From Eleginops maclovinus (taxonomy: Eukaryota > Chordata > Actinopteri > Perciformes > Eleginopidae), in NCBI RefSeq assembly GCF_036324505.1, contig NC_086350.1, positions 260,516-324,515 of the forward strand: a stretch of 64,000 nt of DNA, given 5' to 3'. Every line of letters starts with the position of its first letter. Positions within the stretch are counted from its first letter, which is position 1. Below the pieces are notes generated by a model. It saw only the letters and a list, made by a program, of their open reading frames with translations, was not told the origin of the DNA and searched no databases. Of this stretch, positions 17,501 to 57,660 are shown in pieces. A program made the position numbers and the translations under genes.

Positions 17501-20500
17501 CAGCAGAGACGTTGAGTTAGTCTCCTGATGTTAGCAGAGACGTTGGGTTAGTTTCCTGATGTTAGCAGAGACGTCGGGTTAGTTTCCTGATGTCAGCAGA
17601 GACGTTGGGTTAGTCTCCTGATGTCAGCAGAGACGTTGGGTTAGTCTCCTGATGTTAGCAGAGACGTCGGGTTAGTTTCCTGATGTCAGCAGAGACGTTG
17701 AGTTAGTCTCCTGATGTTAGCAGAGACGTTGGGTTAGTCTCCTGATGTCAGCAGAGACGTCGGGTTAGTTTCCTGATGTCAGCAGAGACGTTGAGTTAGT
17801 TTCCTGATGTTAGCAGAGACGTCGGGTTAGTTTCCTGATGTCAGCAGAGACGTTGAGTTAGTCTCCTGATGTTAGCAGAGACGTTGGGTTAGTCTCCTGA
17901 TGTCAGCAGAGACGTCGGGTTAGTTTCCTGATGTCAGCAGAGACGTTGAGTTAGTCTCCTGATGTTAGCAGAGACGTCGGGTTAGTTTCCTGATGTCAGC
18001 AGAGACGTTGAGTTAGTCTCCTGATGTTAGCAGAGACGTCGGGTTAGTCTCCTGATGTCAGCAGAGACGTTGGGTTAGTCTCCTGATGTTAGCAGAGACG
18101 TTGGGTTAGTCTCCTGATGTTAGCAGAGACGTTGAGTTAGTCTCCTGATGTCAGCAGAGACGTTGAGTTAGTCTCCTGATGTTAGCAGAGACGTTGGGTT
18201 AGTCTCCTGATGTTAGCAGAGACGTTGAGTTAGTCTCCTGATGTTAGCAGAGACGTTGAGTTAGTCTCCTGATGTTAGCAGAGACGTTGAGTTAGTTTCC
18301 TGATGTCAGCAGAGACGTTGAGTTAGTCTCCTGATGTTAGCAGAGACGTCGGGTTAGTCTCCTGATGTTAGCAGAGACGTTGAGTTAGTCTCCTGATGTT
18401 AGCAGAGACGTTGAGTTAGTCTCCTGATGTTAGCAGAGACGTTGAGTTAGTCTCCTGATGTTAGCAGAGACGTTGAGTTAGTCTCCTGATGTCAGCAGAG
18501 ACGTTGAGTTAGTCTCCTGATGTTAGCAGAGACGTCGGGTTAGTCTCCTGATGTCAGCAGAGACGTTGGGTTAGTCTCCTGATGTTAGCAGAGACGTTGG
18601 GTTAGTCTCCTGATGTTAGCAGAGACGTTGAGTTAGTCTCCTGATGTCAGCAGAGACGTTGAGTTAGTCTCCTGATGTTAGCAGAGACGTTGGGTTAGTC
18701 TCCTGATGTTAGCAGAGACGTTGAGTTAGTCTCCTGATGTCAGCAGAGACGTTGAGTTAGTCTCCTGATGTTAGCAGAGACGTTGAGTTAGTTTCCTGAT
18801 GTCAGCAGAGACGTTGAGTTAGTCTCCTGATGTTAGCAGAGACGTTGAGTTAGTCTCCTGATGTCAGCAGAGACGTTGAGTTAGTCTCCTGATGTCAGCA
18901 GAGACGTTGAGTTAGTCTCCTGATGTTAGCAGAGACGTTGGGTTAGTCTCCTGATGTCAGCAGAGACGTTGAGTTAGTCTCCTGATGTCAGCAGAGACGT
19001 TGGGTTAGTTTCCTGATGTCAGCAGAGACGTTGAGTTAGTTTCCTGATGTCAGCAGAGACGTTGAGTTAGTCTCCTGATGTTAGCAGAGACGTTGAGTTA
19101 GTCTCCTGATGTCAGCAGAGACGTTGAGTTAGTCTCCTGATGTCAGCAGAGACGTTGGGTTAGTTTCCTGATGTCAGCAGAGACGTTGAGTTAGTTTCCT
19201 GATGTTAGCAGAGACGTTGAGTTAGTCTCCTGATGTCAGCAGAGACGTTGGGTTAGTTTCCTGATGTTAGCAGAGACGTTGAGTTAGTCTCCTGATGTCA
19301 GCAGAGACGTTGAGTTAGTCTCCTGATGTCAGCAGAGACGTTGAGTTAGTCTCCTGATGTCAGCAGAGACGTTGGGTTAGTTTCCTGATGTCAGCAGAGA
19401 CGTTGAGTTAGTCTCCTGATGTCAGCAGAGACGTTGGGTTAGTTTCCTGATGTCAGCAGAGACGTTGAGTTAGTCTCCTGATGTCAGCAGAGACGTTGGG
19501 TTAGTTTCCTGATGTCAGCAGAGACGTTGAGTTAGTTTCCTGATGTTAGCAGAGACGTTGGGTTAGTCTCCTGATGTCAGCAGAGACGTTGAGTTAGTCT
19601 CCTGATGTTAGCAGAGACGTTGAGTTAGTCTCCTGATGTCAGCAGAGACGTTGGGTTAGTCTCCTGATGTTAGCAGAGAGGTTGAGTTAGTCTCCTGATG
19701 TTAGCAGAGGCGTTGAGTTAGTCTCCTGATGTCAGCAGAGGCGTTGAGTTAGTCTCCTGATGTGAGCAGAGGCGTTGAGTTAGTCTCCTGATGTTAGCAG
19801 AGAGGTTGAGTTAGTCTCCTGATGTTAGCAGAGGCGTTGGGTTAGTCTCCTGATGTCAGCAGAGGCGTTGAGTTAGTCTCCTGATGTCAGCAGAGACGTT
19901 GGGTTAGTCTCCTGATGTCAGCAGAGACGTCGGGTTAGTCTCCTGATGTTAGCAGAGGCGTTGAGTTAGTCTCCTGATGTTAGCAGAGAGGTTGAGTTAG
20001 TTTCCTGATGTCAGCAGAGACGTTGAGTTGGTTTCCTGATGTTAGCAGAGACGTTGGTTTCGTCTCCTGATGTCAGCAGAGGCGTTGAGTTAGTCTCCTG
20101 ATGTTAGCAGAGAGGTTGAGTTAGTCTCCTGATGTTAGCAGAGGCGTTGAGTTAGTCTCCTGATGTCAGCAGAGACGTTGAGTTAGTCTCCTGATGTCAG
20201 CAGAGACGTCGGGTTAGTCTCCTGATGTTAGCAGAGACGTTGAGTTAGTTTCCTGATGTCAGCAGAGACGTTGAGTTAGTCTCCTGATGTCAGCAGAGAC
20301 GTTGAGTTAGTCTCCTGATGTCAGCAGAGACGTTGGGTTAGTCTCCTGATGTCAGCAGAGACGTTGGGTTAGTCTCCTGATGTCAGCAGAGACGTTGGGT
20401 TAGTCTCCTGATGTCAGCAGAGACGTTGAGTTAGTTTCCTGATGTTAGCAGAGAGGTTGAGTTAGTTTCCTGATGTTAGCAGAGAGGTTGAGTTAGTTTC

Positions 20501-23500
20501 CTGATGTTAGCAGAGGCGTTGAGTTAGTCTCCTGATGTCAGCAGAGACGTTGAGTTAGTCTCCTGATGTCAGCAGAGACGTTGGTTTCGTCTCCTGATGT
20601 CAGCAGAGACGTTGAGTTAGTCTCCTGATGTCAGCAGAGACGTTGGGTTAGTCTCCTGATGTCAGCAGAGACGTCGGGTTAGTCTCCTGATGTTAGCAGA
20701 GGCGTTGAGTTAGTCTCCTGATGTTAGCAGAGAGGTTGAGTTAGTTTCCTGATGTCAGCAGAGACGTTGAGTTGGTTTCCTGATGTTAGCAGAGACGTTG
20801 GTTTCGTCTCCTGATGTCAGCAGAGGCGTTGAGTTAGTCTCCTGATGTTAGCAGAGAGGTTGAGTTAGTCTCCTGATGTTAGCAGAGGCGTTGAGTTAGT
20901 CTCCTGATGTCAGCAGAGACGTTGAGTTAGTCTCCTGATGTCAGCAGAGACGTCGGGTTAGTCTCCTGATGTTAGCAGAGACGTTGAGTTAGTTTCCTGA
21001 TGTCAGCAGAGACGTTGAGTTAGTCTCCTGATGTCAGCAGAGACGTTGAGTTAGTCTCCTGATGTCAGCAGAGACGTTGGGTTAGTCTCCTGATGTCAGC
21101 AGAGACGTTGGGTTAGTCTCCTGATGTCAGCAGAGACGTTGGGTTAGTCTCCTGATGTCAGCAGAGACGTTGAGTTAGTTTCCTGATGTTAGCAGAGAGG
21201 TTGAGTTAGTTTCCTGATGTTAGCAGAGAGGTTGAGTTAGTTTCCTGATGTTAGCAGAGGCGTTGAGTTAGTCTCCTGATGTCAGCAGAGACGTTGAGTT
21301 AGTCTCCTGATGTCAGCAGAGACGTTGGTTTCGTCTCCTGATGTCAGCAGAGACGTTGAGTTAGTCTCCTGATGTCAGCAGAGACGTTGGTTTCGTCTCC
21401 TGATGTCAGCAGAGACGTTGAGTTAGTCTCCTGATGTCAGCAGAGACGTTGAGTTAGTTTCCTGATGTTAGCAGAGACGTTGAGTTGGTTTCCTGATGTT
21501 AGCAGAGACGTTGGTTTCGTCTCCTGATGTCAGCAGAGGCGTTGAGTTAGTCTCCTGATGTTAGCAGAGAGGTTGAGTTAGTCTCCTGATGTTAGCAGAG
21601 GCGTTGAGTTAGTCTCCTGATGTCAGCAGAGACGTTGGGTTAGTCTCCTGATGTCAGCAGAGACGTTGAGTTAGTTTCCTGATGTTAGCAGAGACGTCGG
21701 GTTAGTCTCCTGATGTTAGCAGAGACGTTGAGTTAGTTTCCTGATGTCAGCAGAGACGTTGAGTTAGTCTCCTGATGTTAGCAGAGACGTTGAGTTAGTC
21801 TCCTGATGTCAGCAGAGACGTTGGGTTAGTCTCCTGATGTCAGCAGAGACGTTGAGTTAGTCTCCTGATGTCAGCAGAGACGTTGAGTTAGTCTCCTGAT
21901 GTCAGCAGAGACGTTGGGTTAGTCTCCTGATGTCAGCAGAGACGTTGGGTTAGTCTCCTGATGTCAGCAGAGACGTTGGGTTAGTCTCCTGATGTCAGCA
22001 GAGACGTTGGGTTAGTCTCCTGATGTCAGCAGAGACGTTGAGTTAGTCTCCTGATGTCAGCAGAGACGTTGAGTTAGTCTCCTGATGTCAGCAGAGACGT
22101 TGAGTTAGTCTCCTGATGTCAGCAGAGACGTCGGGTTAGTTTCCTGATGTCAGCAGAGACGTTGAGTTAGTCTCCTGATGTTAGCAGAGACGTTGAGTTA
22201 GTCTCCTGATGTTAGCAGGGACGTTGAGTTAGTCTCCTGATGTTAGCAGAGACGTTGAGTTAGTCTCCTGATGTCAGCAGAGACGTTGAGTTAGTCTCCT
22301 GATGTCAGCAGAGACGTTGAGTTAGTCGCCTGATGTCAGCAGAGACGTTGAGTTAGTCTCCTGATGTCAGCAGAGACGTTGAGTTAGTCGCCTGATGTTA
22401 GCAGAGACGTTGAGTTAGTCTCCTGATGTTAGCAGAGACGTCGGGTTAGTTTCCTGATGTCAGCAAAGACGTTGGGTTAGTCTCCTGATGTTAGCAGAGA
22501 CGTTGGGTTAGTCTCCTGATGTCAGCAGAGACGTTGAGTTAGTCTCCTGATGTTAGCAGAGACGTTGGGTTAGTTTCCTGATGTCAGCAGAGATGTTGGG
22601 TTAGTCTCCTGATGTCAGCAGAGATGTTGGGTTAGTCTCCTGATGTCAGCAGAGACGTTGGGTTAGTTTCCTGATGTCAGCAGAGATGTTGGGTTAGTTT
22701 CCTGATGTTAGCAGAGACGTTGAGTTAGTCTCCTGATGTTAGCAGGGACGTTGAGTTAGTCTCCTGATGTTAGCAGAGACGTTGAGTTAGTCTCCTGATG
22801 TCAGCAGAGACGTTGAGTTAGTCTCCTGATGTCAGCAGAGACGTCGGGTTAGTTTCCTGATGTCAGCAGAGACGTTGAGTTAGTCTCCTGATGTCAGCAG
22901 AGACGTTGAGTTAGTCTCCTGATGTTAGCAGAGACGTTGAGTTAGTCTCCTGATGTCAGCAGAGACGTTGAGTTAGTCTCCTGATGTCAGCAGAGACGTC
23001 GGGTTAGTTTCCTGATGTCAGCAAAGACGTTGGGTTAGTCTCCTGATGTTAGCAGAGACGTTGGGTTAGTTTCCTGATGTTAGCAGAGACGTTGGGTTAG
23101 TTTCCTGATGTCAGCAGAGACGTTGAGTTAGTCTCCTGATGTTAGCAGAGACGTTGGGTTAGTCTCCTGATGTCAGCAGAGACGTTGAGTTAGTCTCCTG
23201 ATGTTAGCAGAGACGTTGGGTTAGTTTCCTGATGTCAGCAGAGACGTTGAGTTAGTTTCCTGATGTCAGCAGAGACGTTGGGTTAGTTTCCTGATGTCAG
23301 CAGAGACGTTGAGTTAGTCTCCTGATGTTAGCAGAGACGTTGGGTTAGTCTCCTGATGTCAGCAGAGACGTTGAGTTAGTCTCCTGATGTTAGCAGAGAC
23401 GTTGGGTTAGTTTCCTGATGTCAGCAGAGACGTTGAGTTAGTTTCCTGATGTTAGCAGAGACGTTGGGTTAGTTTCCTGATGTCAGCAGAGACGTTGAGT

Positions 23501-23727
23501 TAGTTTCCTGATGTCAGCAGAGACGTTGAGTTAGTCTCCTGATGTTAGCAGAGACGTTGAGTTAGTCTCCTGATGTCAGCAGAGACGTTGAGTTAGTCTC
23601 CTGATGTCAGCAGAGACGTTGAGTTAGTCTCCTGATGTCAGCAGAGACGTTGAGTTAGTCTCCTGATGTCAGCAGAGACGTCGGGTTAGTTTCCTGATGT
23701 CAGCAGAGACGTTGAGTTAGTCTCCTG

Positions 23728-23735
<8 letters not shown>
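5592..23735. repeat. 31-bp satellite, about 585 units, inside hAT copy 1
   Basis: The unit is tgatgtcagcagagacgttg followed by agttagtctcc. The first unit starts at 5592 and the last at 23726: 18,134 bp, which is 585 x 31 minus one base. A single short unit (acgttggtta near 5762) accounts for the missing base. Variation is almost all substitution: gtc/gtt before agc, gag/ggg before tta, ctcc/ttcc/ctcg, cgtt/cgtc/ggtt. Rare variants recur at exact multiples of 31 bp (gatgtaagc at 6371, 6774, 8231, 10184 and 12199; ggtttcg at 20056, 20800 and 21513), revealing higher-order duplication. All six frames meet stops, so there is no long open frame. Confidence 0.98.
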
Positions 23736-25197
<1,462 letters not shown>

Positions 25198-25564
25198 TAT
25201 CTCTCTAACTAAAGGTGCTTGACTGAACATGTAGGCTGGTGACTAAATGACTGGAAGTGTGATGTGGACAAAGGAAAGTAGTTATGATTGTTTGGTGTTG
25301 GAAATGCATCCACAAACAGATAAGTTCAACCTTTATATTTTGTCAAAGTGTGAATATTAGAGGTCAGTGTTTTGTAAATGTTATACAAAAAATATGTGAG
25401 TTTATCAGTTTTAGCTGAAAAGATAAAGAAATGCATAAACATGTGTACACATTGATGAGTGTAATCTGAGTTTTAAAGTTCTTACACAAACTGTGAGTGT
25501 TGGATGTATGTTCTGTATATGCTTGTGCCAAACGAAACCTTATTCAGGGATTTCGATACGTGTG

Positions 25565-25570
25565 AATAAA
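25565..25570 (+). terminator. AATAAA of hAT copy 1
   Basis: AATAAA about 95 bp before the right terminal repeat. The same hexamer is at 35178-35183 in copy 2, so it is probably the transposase poly(A) signal. Confidence 0.5.
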
Positions 25571-25659
25571 TGTTACACATGATATAAAACACAAGCAGCT
25601 CTCCGTCATTGTTTTTCTTCAGAGGTAGCTCTCAGAGGGGAAAAGGTGGGAGACCCCTG

Positions 25660-25667
25660 GTCTAGAT
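25660..25667. repeat. Target site duplication, right (hAT copy 1)
   Basis: GTCTAGAT, the partner of 5315-5322. Confidence 0.93.
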
Positions 25668-25905
25668 CTTACTGATCTACTGATTACTGTAAAGTAATAA
25701 TCATTTTACTCCACATTTCCCCCTTATTGACGTCTTCCTCTGAACCCCCCCGCCCCCCAGCTGTGGAGATGTTGACCTCGACATCAGGGGCTCTGAGACG
25801 TTAGAATCTGAGAGTTAAGTTCAGTCCTCTAACATCCGTTATTAGTGAGGGATCTCAGGTGAAGGCCGAAAAGGGGGGAGAGTAGAAAAGGTAGAAAGCA
25901 GTGCT

Positions 25906-25967
<62 letters not shown>

Positions 25968-26016
25968 CTGAGGTCAGTGCTGGTGATGTCCTCCTCTTCA
26001 TCGGTTTCCTCCGACG
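25668..26016 (-). other. lsm14a: Start of lsm14a 3' UTR, with a (CA)n run
   Basis: Sequence following the lsm14a stop on the minus strand. It contains an acidic-looking but out-of-frame stretch and a (CA)n run on the sense strand (plus 25907-25965). No AATAAA is seen on the minus strand here before the hAT border, so the transcript may read into the element. Confidence 0.45.
25907..25965. repeat. (GT)n microsatellite
   Basis: About 29 pure repeats, just after the lsm14a stop codon on the sense strand. Confidence 0.97.
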
Positions 26017-36054
<10,038 letters not shown>

Positions 36055-36111
36055 GGTAACGGTTAATAACGGTTCTTTGGTTTGTTGTTGTTTTGTTTTC
36101 CTGCTTCAGCT

Positions 36112-36300
36112 ACAACAACAACATGGCGACCACATCATCCATGGCTGCGTGAGCGTGAGGGCTAACAGGAACTTCGTAGTCTCGCGCGATCCGCCTTGAG
36201 ATCCAGATATGTGTGGGATAGAAGTGCAAACACGTATATTCAGAGAGAGAACTGCTCCGATAAAGTAGCGACAGTAAAAGTAGTCATTGTCTGATTGGTC
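36112..36300 (-). promoter_or_regulatory. lsm14a: Candidate lsm14a promoter
   Basis: Upstream of the lsm14a ATG there are acatggcgac (YY1-like) at 36121-36130, tctcgcgcga (one base off the TCTCGCGAGA promoter motif) at 36180-36189, and a CCAAT box on the minus strand (gaccaatcag) at 36291-36300. No TATA box is seen. Motif evidence only. Confidence 0.4.
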
Positions 36301-36538
36301 CATTTCAGAATAATATCTCTGATATGTTTTATAATGATTGATCAGTAAAGTGTCTCAGAGCTGGTAAAGGTGCAGCTAGTTTGAATGCTTTGTATACTGC
36401 AGGGTAGCTGCTGGATTTACTGCAGGTGAACTACAGTCTGATTGAAGGGTCATTATATTCACCATCATTGATCCAGATCTGCCTAGCAACTGAAGGTTTG
36501 AAATACATGTAGAGGAGGAAAAGTACACCATTCACCAC

Positions 36539-38141
36539 CAGTGATGCGCAAGTTACTTCCAGCATGTAATCCAGTACATGTTCCTGATTCCTGTCTTCTG
36601 AAAGTAATAAGGGACATTACATCATCACTGTCTCTGAACTGTGATGCGTTACTCTACTCTGAGTTACTCTGAGTCACTCTCACCAGAATAACCTCTAAAG
36701 TTTGGCTTTAAATGCTAACATGTAGTTTACTGCAGCTCATTAATTAAAGCTCTCTATCTGGCAGTGCATGCTGAACATGAGGGAAGAGCTAGAGGTTAAA
36801 CTCCTGCTCCGTTTCAGTGGTCCGAATAATATGGTACCGGTACCGTGACGTTTTTTTATTTTTATTTATTGTTTATTTGGTAGGGACAGATACAATATAC
36901 ATTGACAGACTGAAAACAGCTATCCGATGCAAGTATCATAACGTTTATAGCGAATGCTAGTTTGCAACACTCGTCCCAAGAAGGGCTTTTATGGAACTGG
37001 AAAATTACAACAGTGAGGTAAAGAGTTAAACAGAATCGTCTCTGTGTGTCATTAATAACATGTGAGTGGAGCCTCTGCACGGCCCTGTGACCTGCTGGAT
37101 AGCAACCAGTCTCTATGCAGCGTTAGCTCACCTGGTCATTGGTGAGTTAACGGGGATTTGGCTGACAAGCTTTCTAAAAGCCGGAGATTCCACAGAGGAC
37201 AGAGGCTGCAGATCTTCAACACTCTGCCACGAGTCTCTGAAGGTCTCAGGGTTCAAGCAGCAGACCCAGAGAGAGTGACCGTCTGTTGCTTCAGCCTGCA
37301 GCTCTGCATGGTGAGCATGCAGCTCTGCATGGTGAATCTGTTCCTGCAGCTCTGTATGGTGAGCCTGCAGCTCTGCATGGTGAATCTGTTCCTGCAGCTC
37401 TGCATGGTGAGCCTGCAGCTCTGTATGGTGAGCCTGAAGCTCTGCATGGTGAGCCTGCAGCTCTGTATGGTGAATCTGTTCCTGCAGCTCTGCATGGTGA
37501 GTCTGTTCCTGCAGCTCTGTATGGTGAGCCTGCAGCTCTGCATGGTGAATCTGTTCCTGCAGCTCTGTATGGTGAGCCTGAAGCTCTGCATGGTGAGCCT
37601 GCAGCTCTGTATGGTGAATCTGTTCCTGCAGCTCTGCATGGTGAGTCTGTTCCTGCAGCTCTGCATGGTGAGCCTGCAGCTCTGTATGGTGAGCCTGCAG
37701 CTCTGTATGGTGAGCCTGCAGCTCTGTATGGTGAGCCTGCAGCTCTGCATGGTGAGCCTGCAGCTCTGTATGGTGAGCCTGCAGCTCTGCATGGTGAGCC
37801 TGCAGCTCTGCATGGTGAGCCTGCAGCTCTGTATGGTGAGCCTGCAGCTCTGCATGGTGAATCTGTTCCTGCAGCCCTCTGAACCAATAGGAAACAGGCT
37901 TACTGAGTTACTATTCTACCTGCACAGTTGTTTCTCTGGTGTCAGAATTCTTCGCGATGTTTGTGAATTCTTAGAAACTAAACACCACATCATTTAAAAT
38001 GTGTTGTAACTGTTACTGAGAATAGTAACGGGATTATATTACCCACATTTCAGAAGTACTGCGTTATATTACTGCGTTTCAGCAACAAGTAATGCATTAC
38101 TGTAACTCCCTTAGTTTTGTAACGCGTTACACCCAACTCTG
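36539..38141. mobile_element. Decayed hAT-like element in the lsm14a-taf4 spacer
   Basis: The left end cagtgatgcgcaagttac and the reverse of the right end, cagagttgggtgtaacgcg, resemble the 5' tips of a common fish hAT group. Flanking octamers ttcaccac and tttacctc agree at 6 of 8. The interior has no transposase frame and includes the 21/27-bp repeat. Borders are tentative. Confidence 0.45.
37296..37876. repeat. 21/27-bp minisatellite
   Basis: Two unit types, ctgcagctctgcatggtgag+c (21 bp) and a 27-bp form with an extra ctgttc and aat. Both lengths are multiples of three, so all frames stay open and make LQLCMVS-type frames on both strands. There are roughly 25 units. Confidence 0.96.
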
Positions 38142-38220
38142 TTTACCTCTGAACTGTAGAGTAGAAGTACACAGTAGCAGAACATTCTAGTTCTTCTAGC
38201 TCTATGCTCTGAAACCCCTC

Positions 38221-38280
38221 GGATCTTCCGCGCATGCGTACATTCTAAAATACGATTTGCACAACGGCGGAGCATCAAAG

Positions 38281-38290
<10 letters not shown>
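38221..38290 (+). promoter_or_regulatory. taf4: taf4 core promoter motifs
   Basis: ETS core cttccg (CGGAAG on the other strand) at 38225-38230, NRF1-type gcgcatgcgt at 38230-38239, and a YY1-type aaagatggcgg over the start codon (38278-38288). This set is typical of TATA-less housekeeping promoters of vertebrates. Confidence 0.55.
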
Positions 38291-56061
<17,771 letters not shown>

Positions 56062-56490
56062 GTACGTGCTCTAAACACTTGTATTAACGATCTATCGATC
56101 TATCGATCTGTGAGTGGGAGAGAAACTCTCGGTGATTTAAGCCTCAGCAGACCATTTACAGTGGAGGACATTTGATAGGTATTTGATCCCCTGCCAGTTG
56201 AGTTAGTTTACCCACGGACAAAGAAATGAACAGTCTGTCATTTTTATGGTAGGTTTATTTTAACAGCGAGAGACAGAATAAAAAAGAAAGACATAAATTG
56301 ATGTGCATTTAATTGGGGGAAATCAGTATCTGATCCTCTTGTTACCAACAAGGATTCTGGCTCCCAGGGACCGGTGAAAGAAGTCTCTGTCTTTAAGAAC
56401 GTACTCCTGAGGTCACCTGGATAAAAGACACCTGTCCACAACCAATACATCAGAACCCCTCCACCGAGGACCAGAGACAGGTCTGTGATC

Positions 56491-57204
56491 ATGGTGAACC
56501 TAGTGTCTAAGGACATCAGGGACAAGATTGTAGACCAGCACAAGACTGGGATAGAAGACAAGACCAGCAGCAGCAGCCGGGTGGGAGAGAGACACCTGGT
56601 CTGATTATTGGAAGATGGAAGAAGCACCAAAGGACCACCAATCGCCCTCGGTCTGGGGCTCCACGATCAGTGATCCTGAGAAAGGTGAGGGGTCAGCCAA
56701 GAACTACAGGAGGGACTGGGTAATGATCTGAAGGCAGCTGGGACCACAGTCCCCAAGAACACTAATGGTAACACACTGCGCTGTACTGGATTAAAATCCT
56801 GCAGCGCCTCAAGGTCCCCTGCTGAAGAAGGCACATGTACAGGCCGTCTGAAGTCTGCCAGGGATCCTCTGAAGGGTCCAGAGGAGGCTGATGAGAAGGG
56901 GAGCTCAGATGAGACCCATCAAGATCTTTGGCATCAACTCCACATGTCGTGTTTGGAGGAAGAGAAATGCTGCCTATGACCCAAGAACACCATCCCCAGC
57001 GTCCAGCGTACATGATGCTCTGGGGGGGGTGGGGGTTCTCTGCTCAGGGGACAGGGCGGTTCACCGCATCGAGGGGAGGATGGAGGGGGCCAGGTATCGC
57101 AGAATATCGGTTGATAACCTCCTTCCCTCAGCCAGGACACTGAACATGGACATGGATAGGTCTTCCAGCTCCACAATGACCAAAACATACGGCCAAGGCG
57201 ACTA
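56491..57204 (+). pseudogene. Tc1-type transposase remnant
   Basis: A degenerate reading from [20 protein letters not shown] onward, with many stops and shifts. Later pieces recall the PKNTIPS, FGINSTCRVWRKRNAAYDP and AYMMLWGG parts of fish Tc1 transposases, but in changing frames. It has clearly been dead for a long time. It ends where the BEL/Pao 5' LTR begins. Confidence 0.75.
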
Positions 57205-57209
57205 AGGAG

Positions 57210-57634
57210 GGTTGTAACTTAATAGCTTACAGTTTAAGATGAGTGATTGAATCTGTTGATTGATTTAATGCCAGAAAGCTGCTAAAGGTTGTATTACTGT
57301 TTACAGTTAAAAGGAGAGTTAGAAATCCTTATATTTGGTTGTATTCTATCTGATTGATATTGATTTGAGATATGTTTTCTGTTCTATTGCCTAACAAAGG
57401 GTTCAGAAACTGAACTACCAGAATGCTTAGCGGCTAAAACAAGAGTTACGTGCGTTTTCCTTAGGATGAAAGAAGTGCCGCGTATACGAAAAATGACTAG
57501 CATACATGGAGCTGTTGATATATGTCTTGTGGTGTTTGCTGAACGTGTAATTCGCTACTGATTTCTCTACATAAAGAAGCCTTTGTTTTCATACCCGACG
57601 TCCTGCTGTTTATTTTGGAGGTACTTAATCTACA
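57210..57634 (+). repeat. BEL/Pao 5' LTR
   Basis: Begins ggttgtaacttaatag and ends acttaatctaca, just before the primer-binding site. The first base differs from the 3' LTR (tgttgtaac). Confidence 0.88.
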
Positions 57635-57660
57635 TTTTTGGTGCCGAAACCCGGGATAAG

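Noticed and set aside
37158..37997. LQLCMVS-type frames on both strands
   Set aside because: 21- and 27-bp units keep all frames open. There is no conserved domain or splice context.
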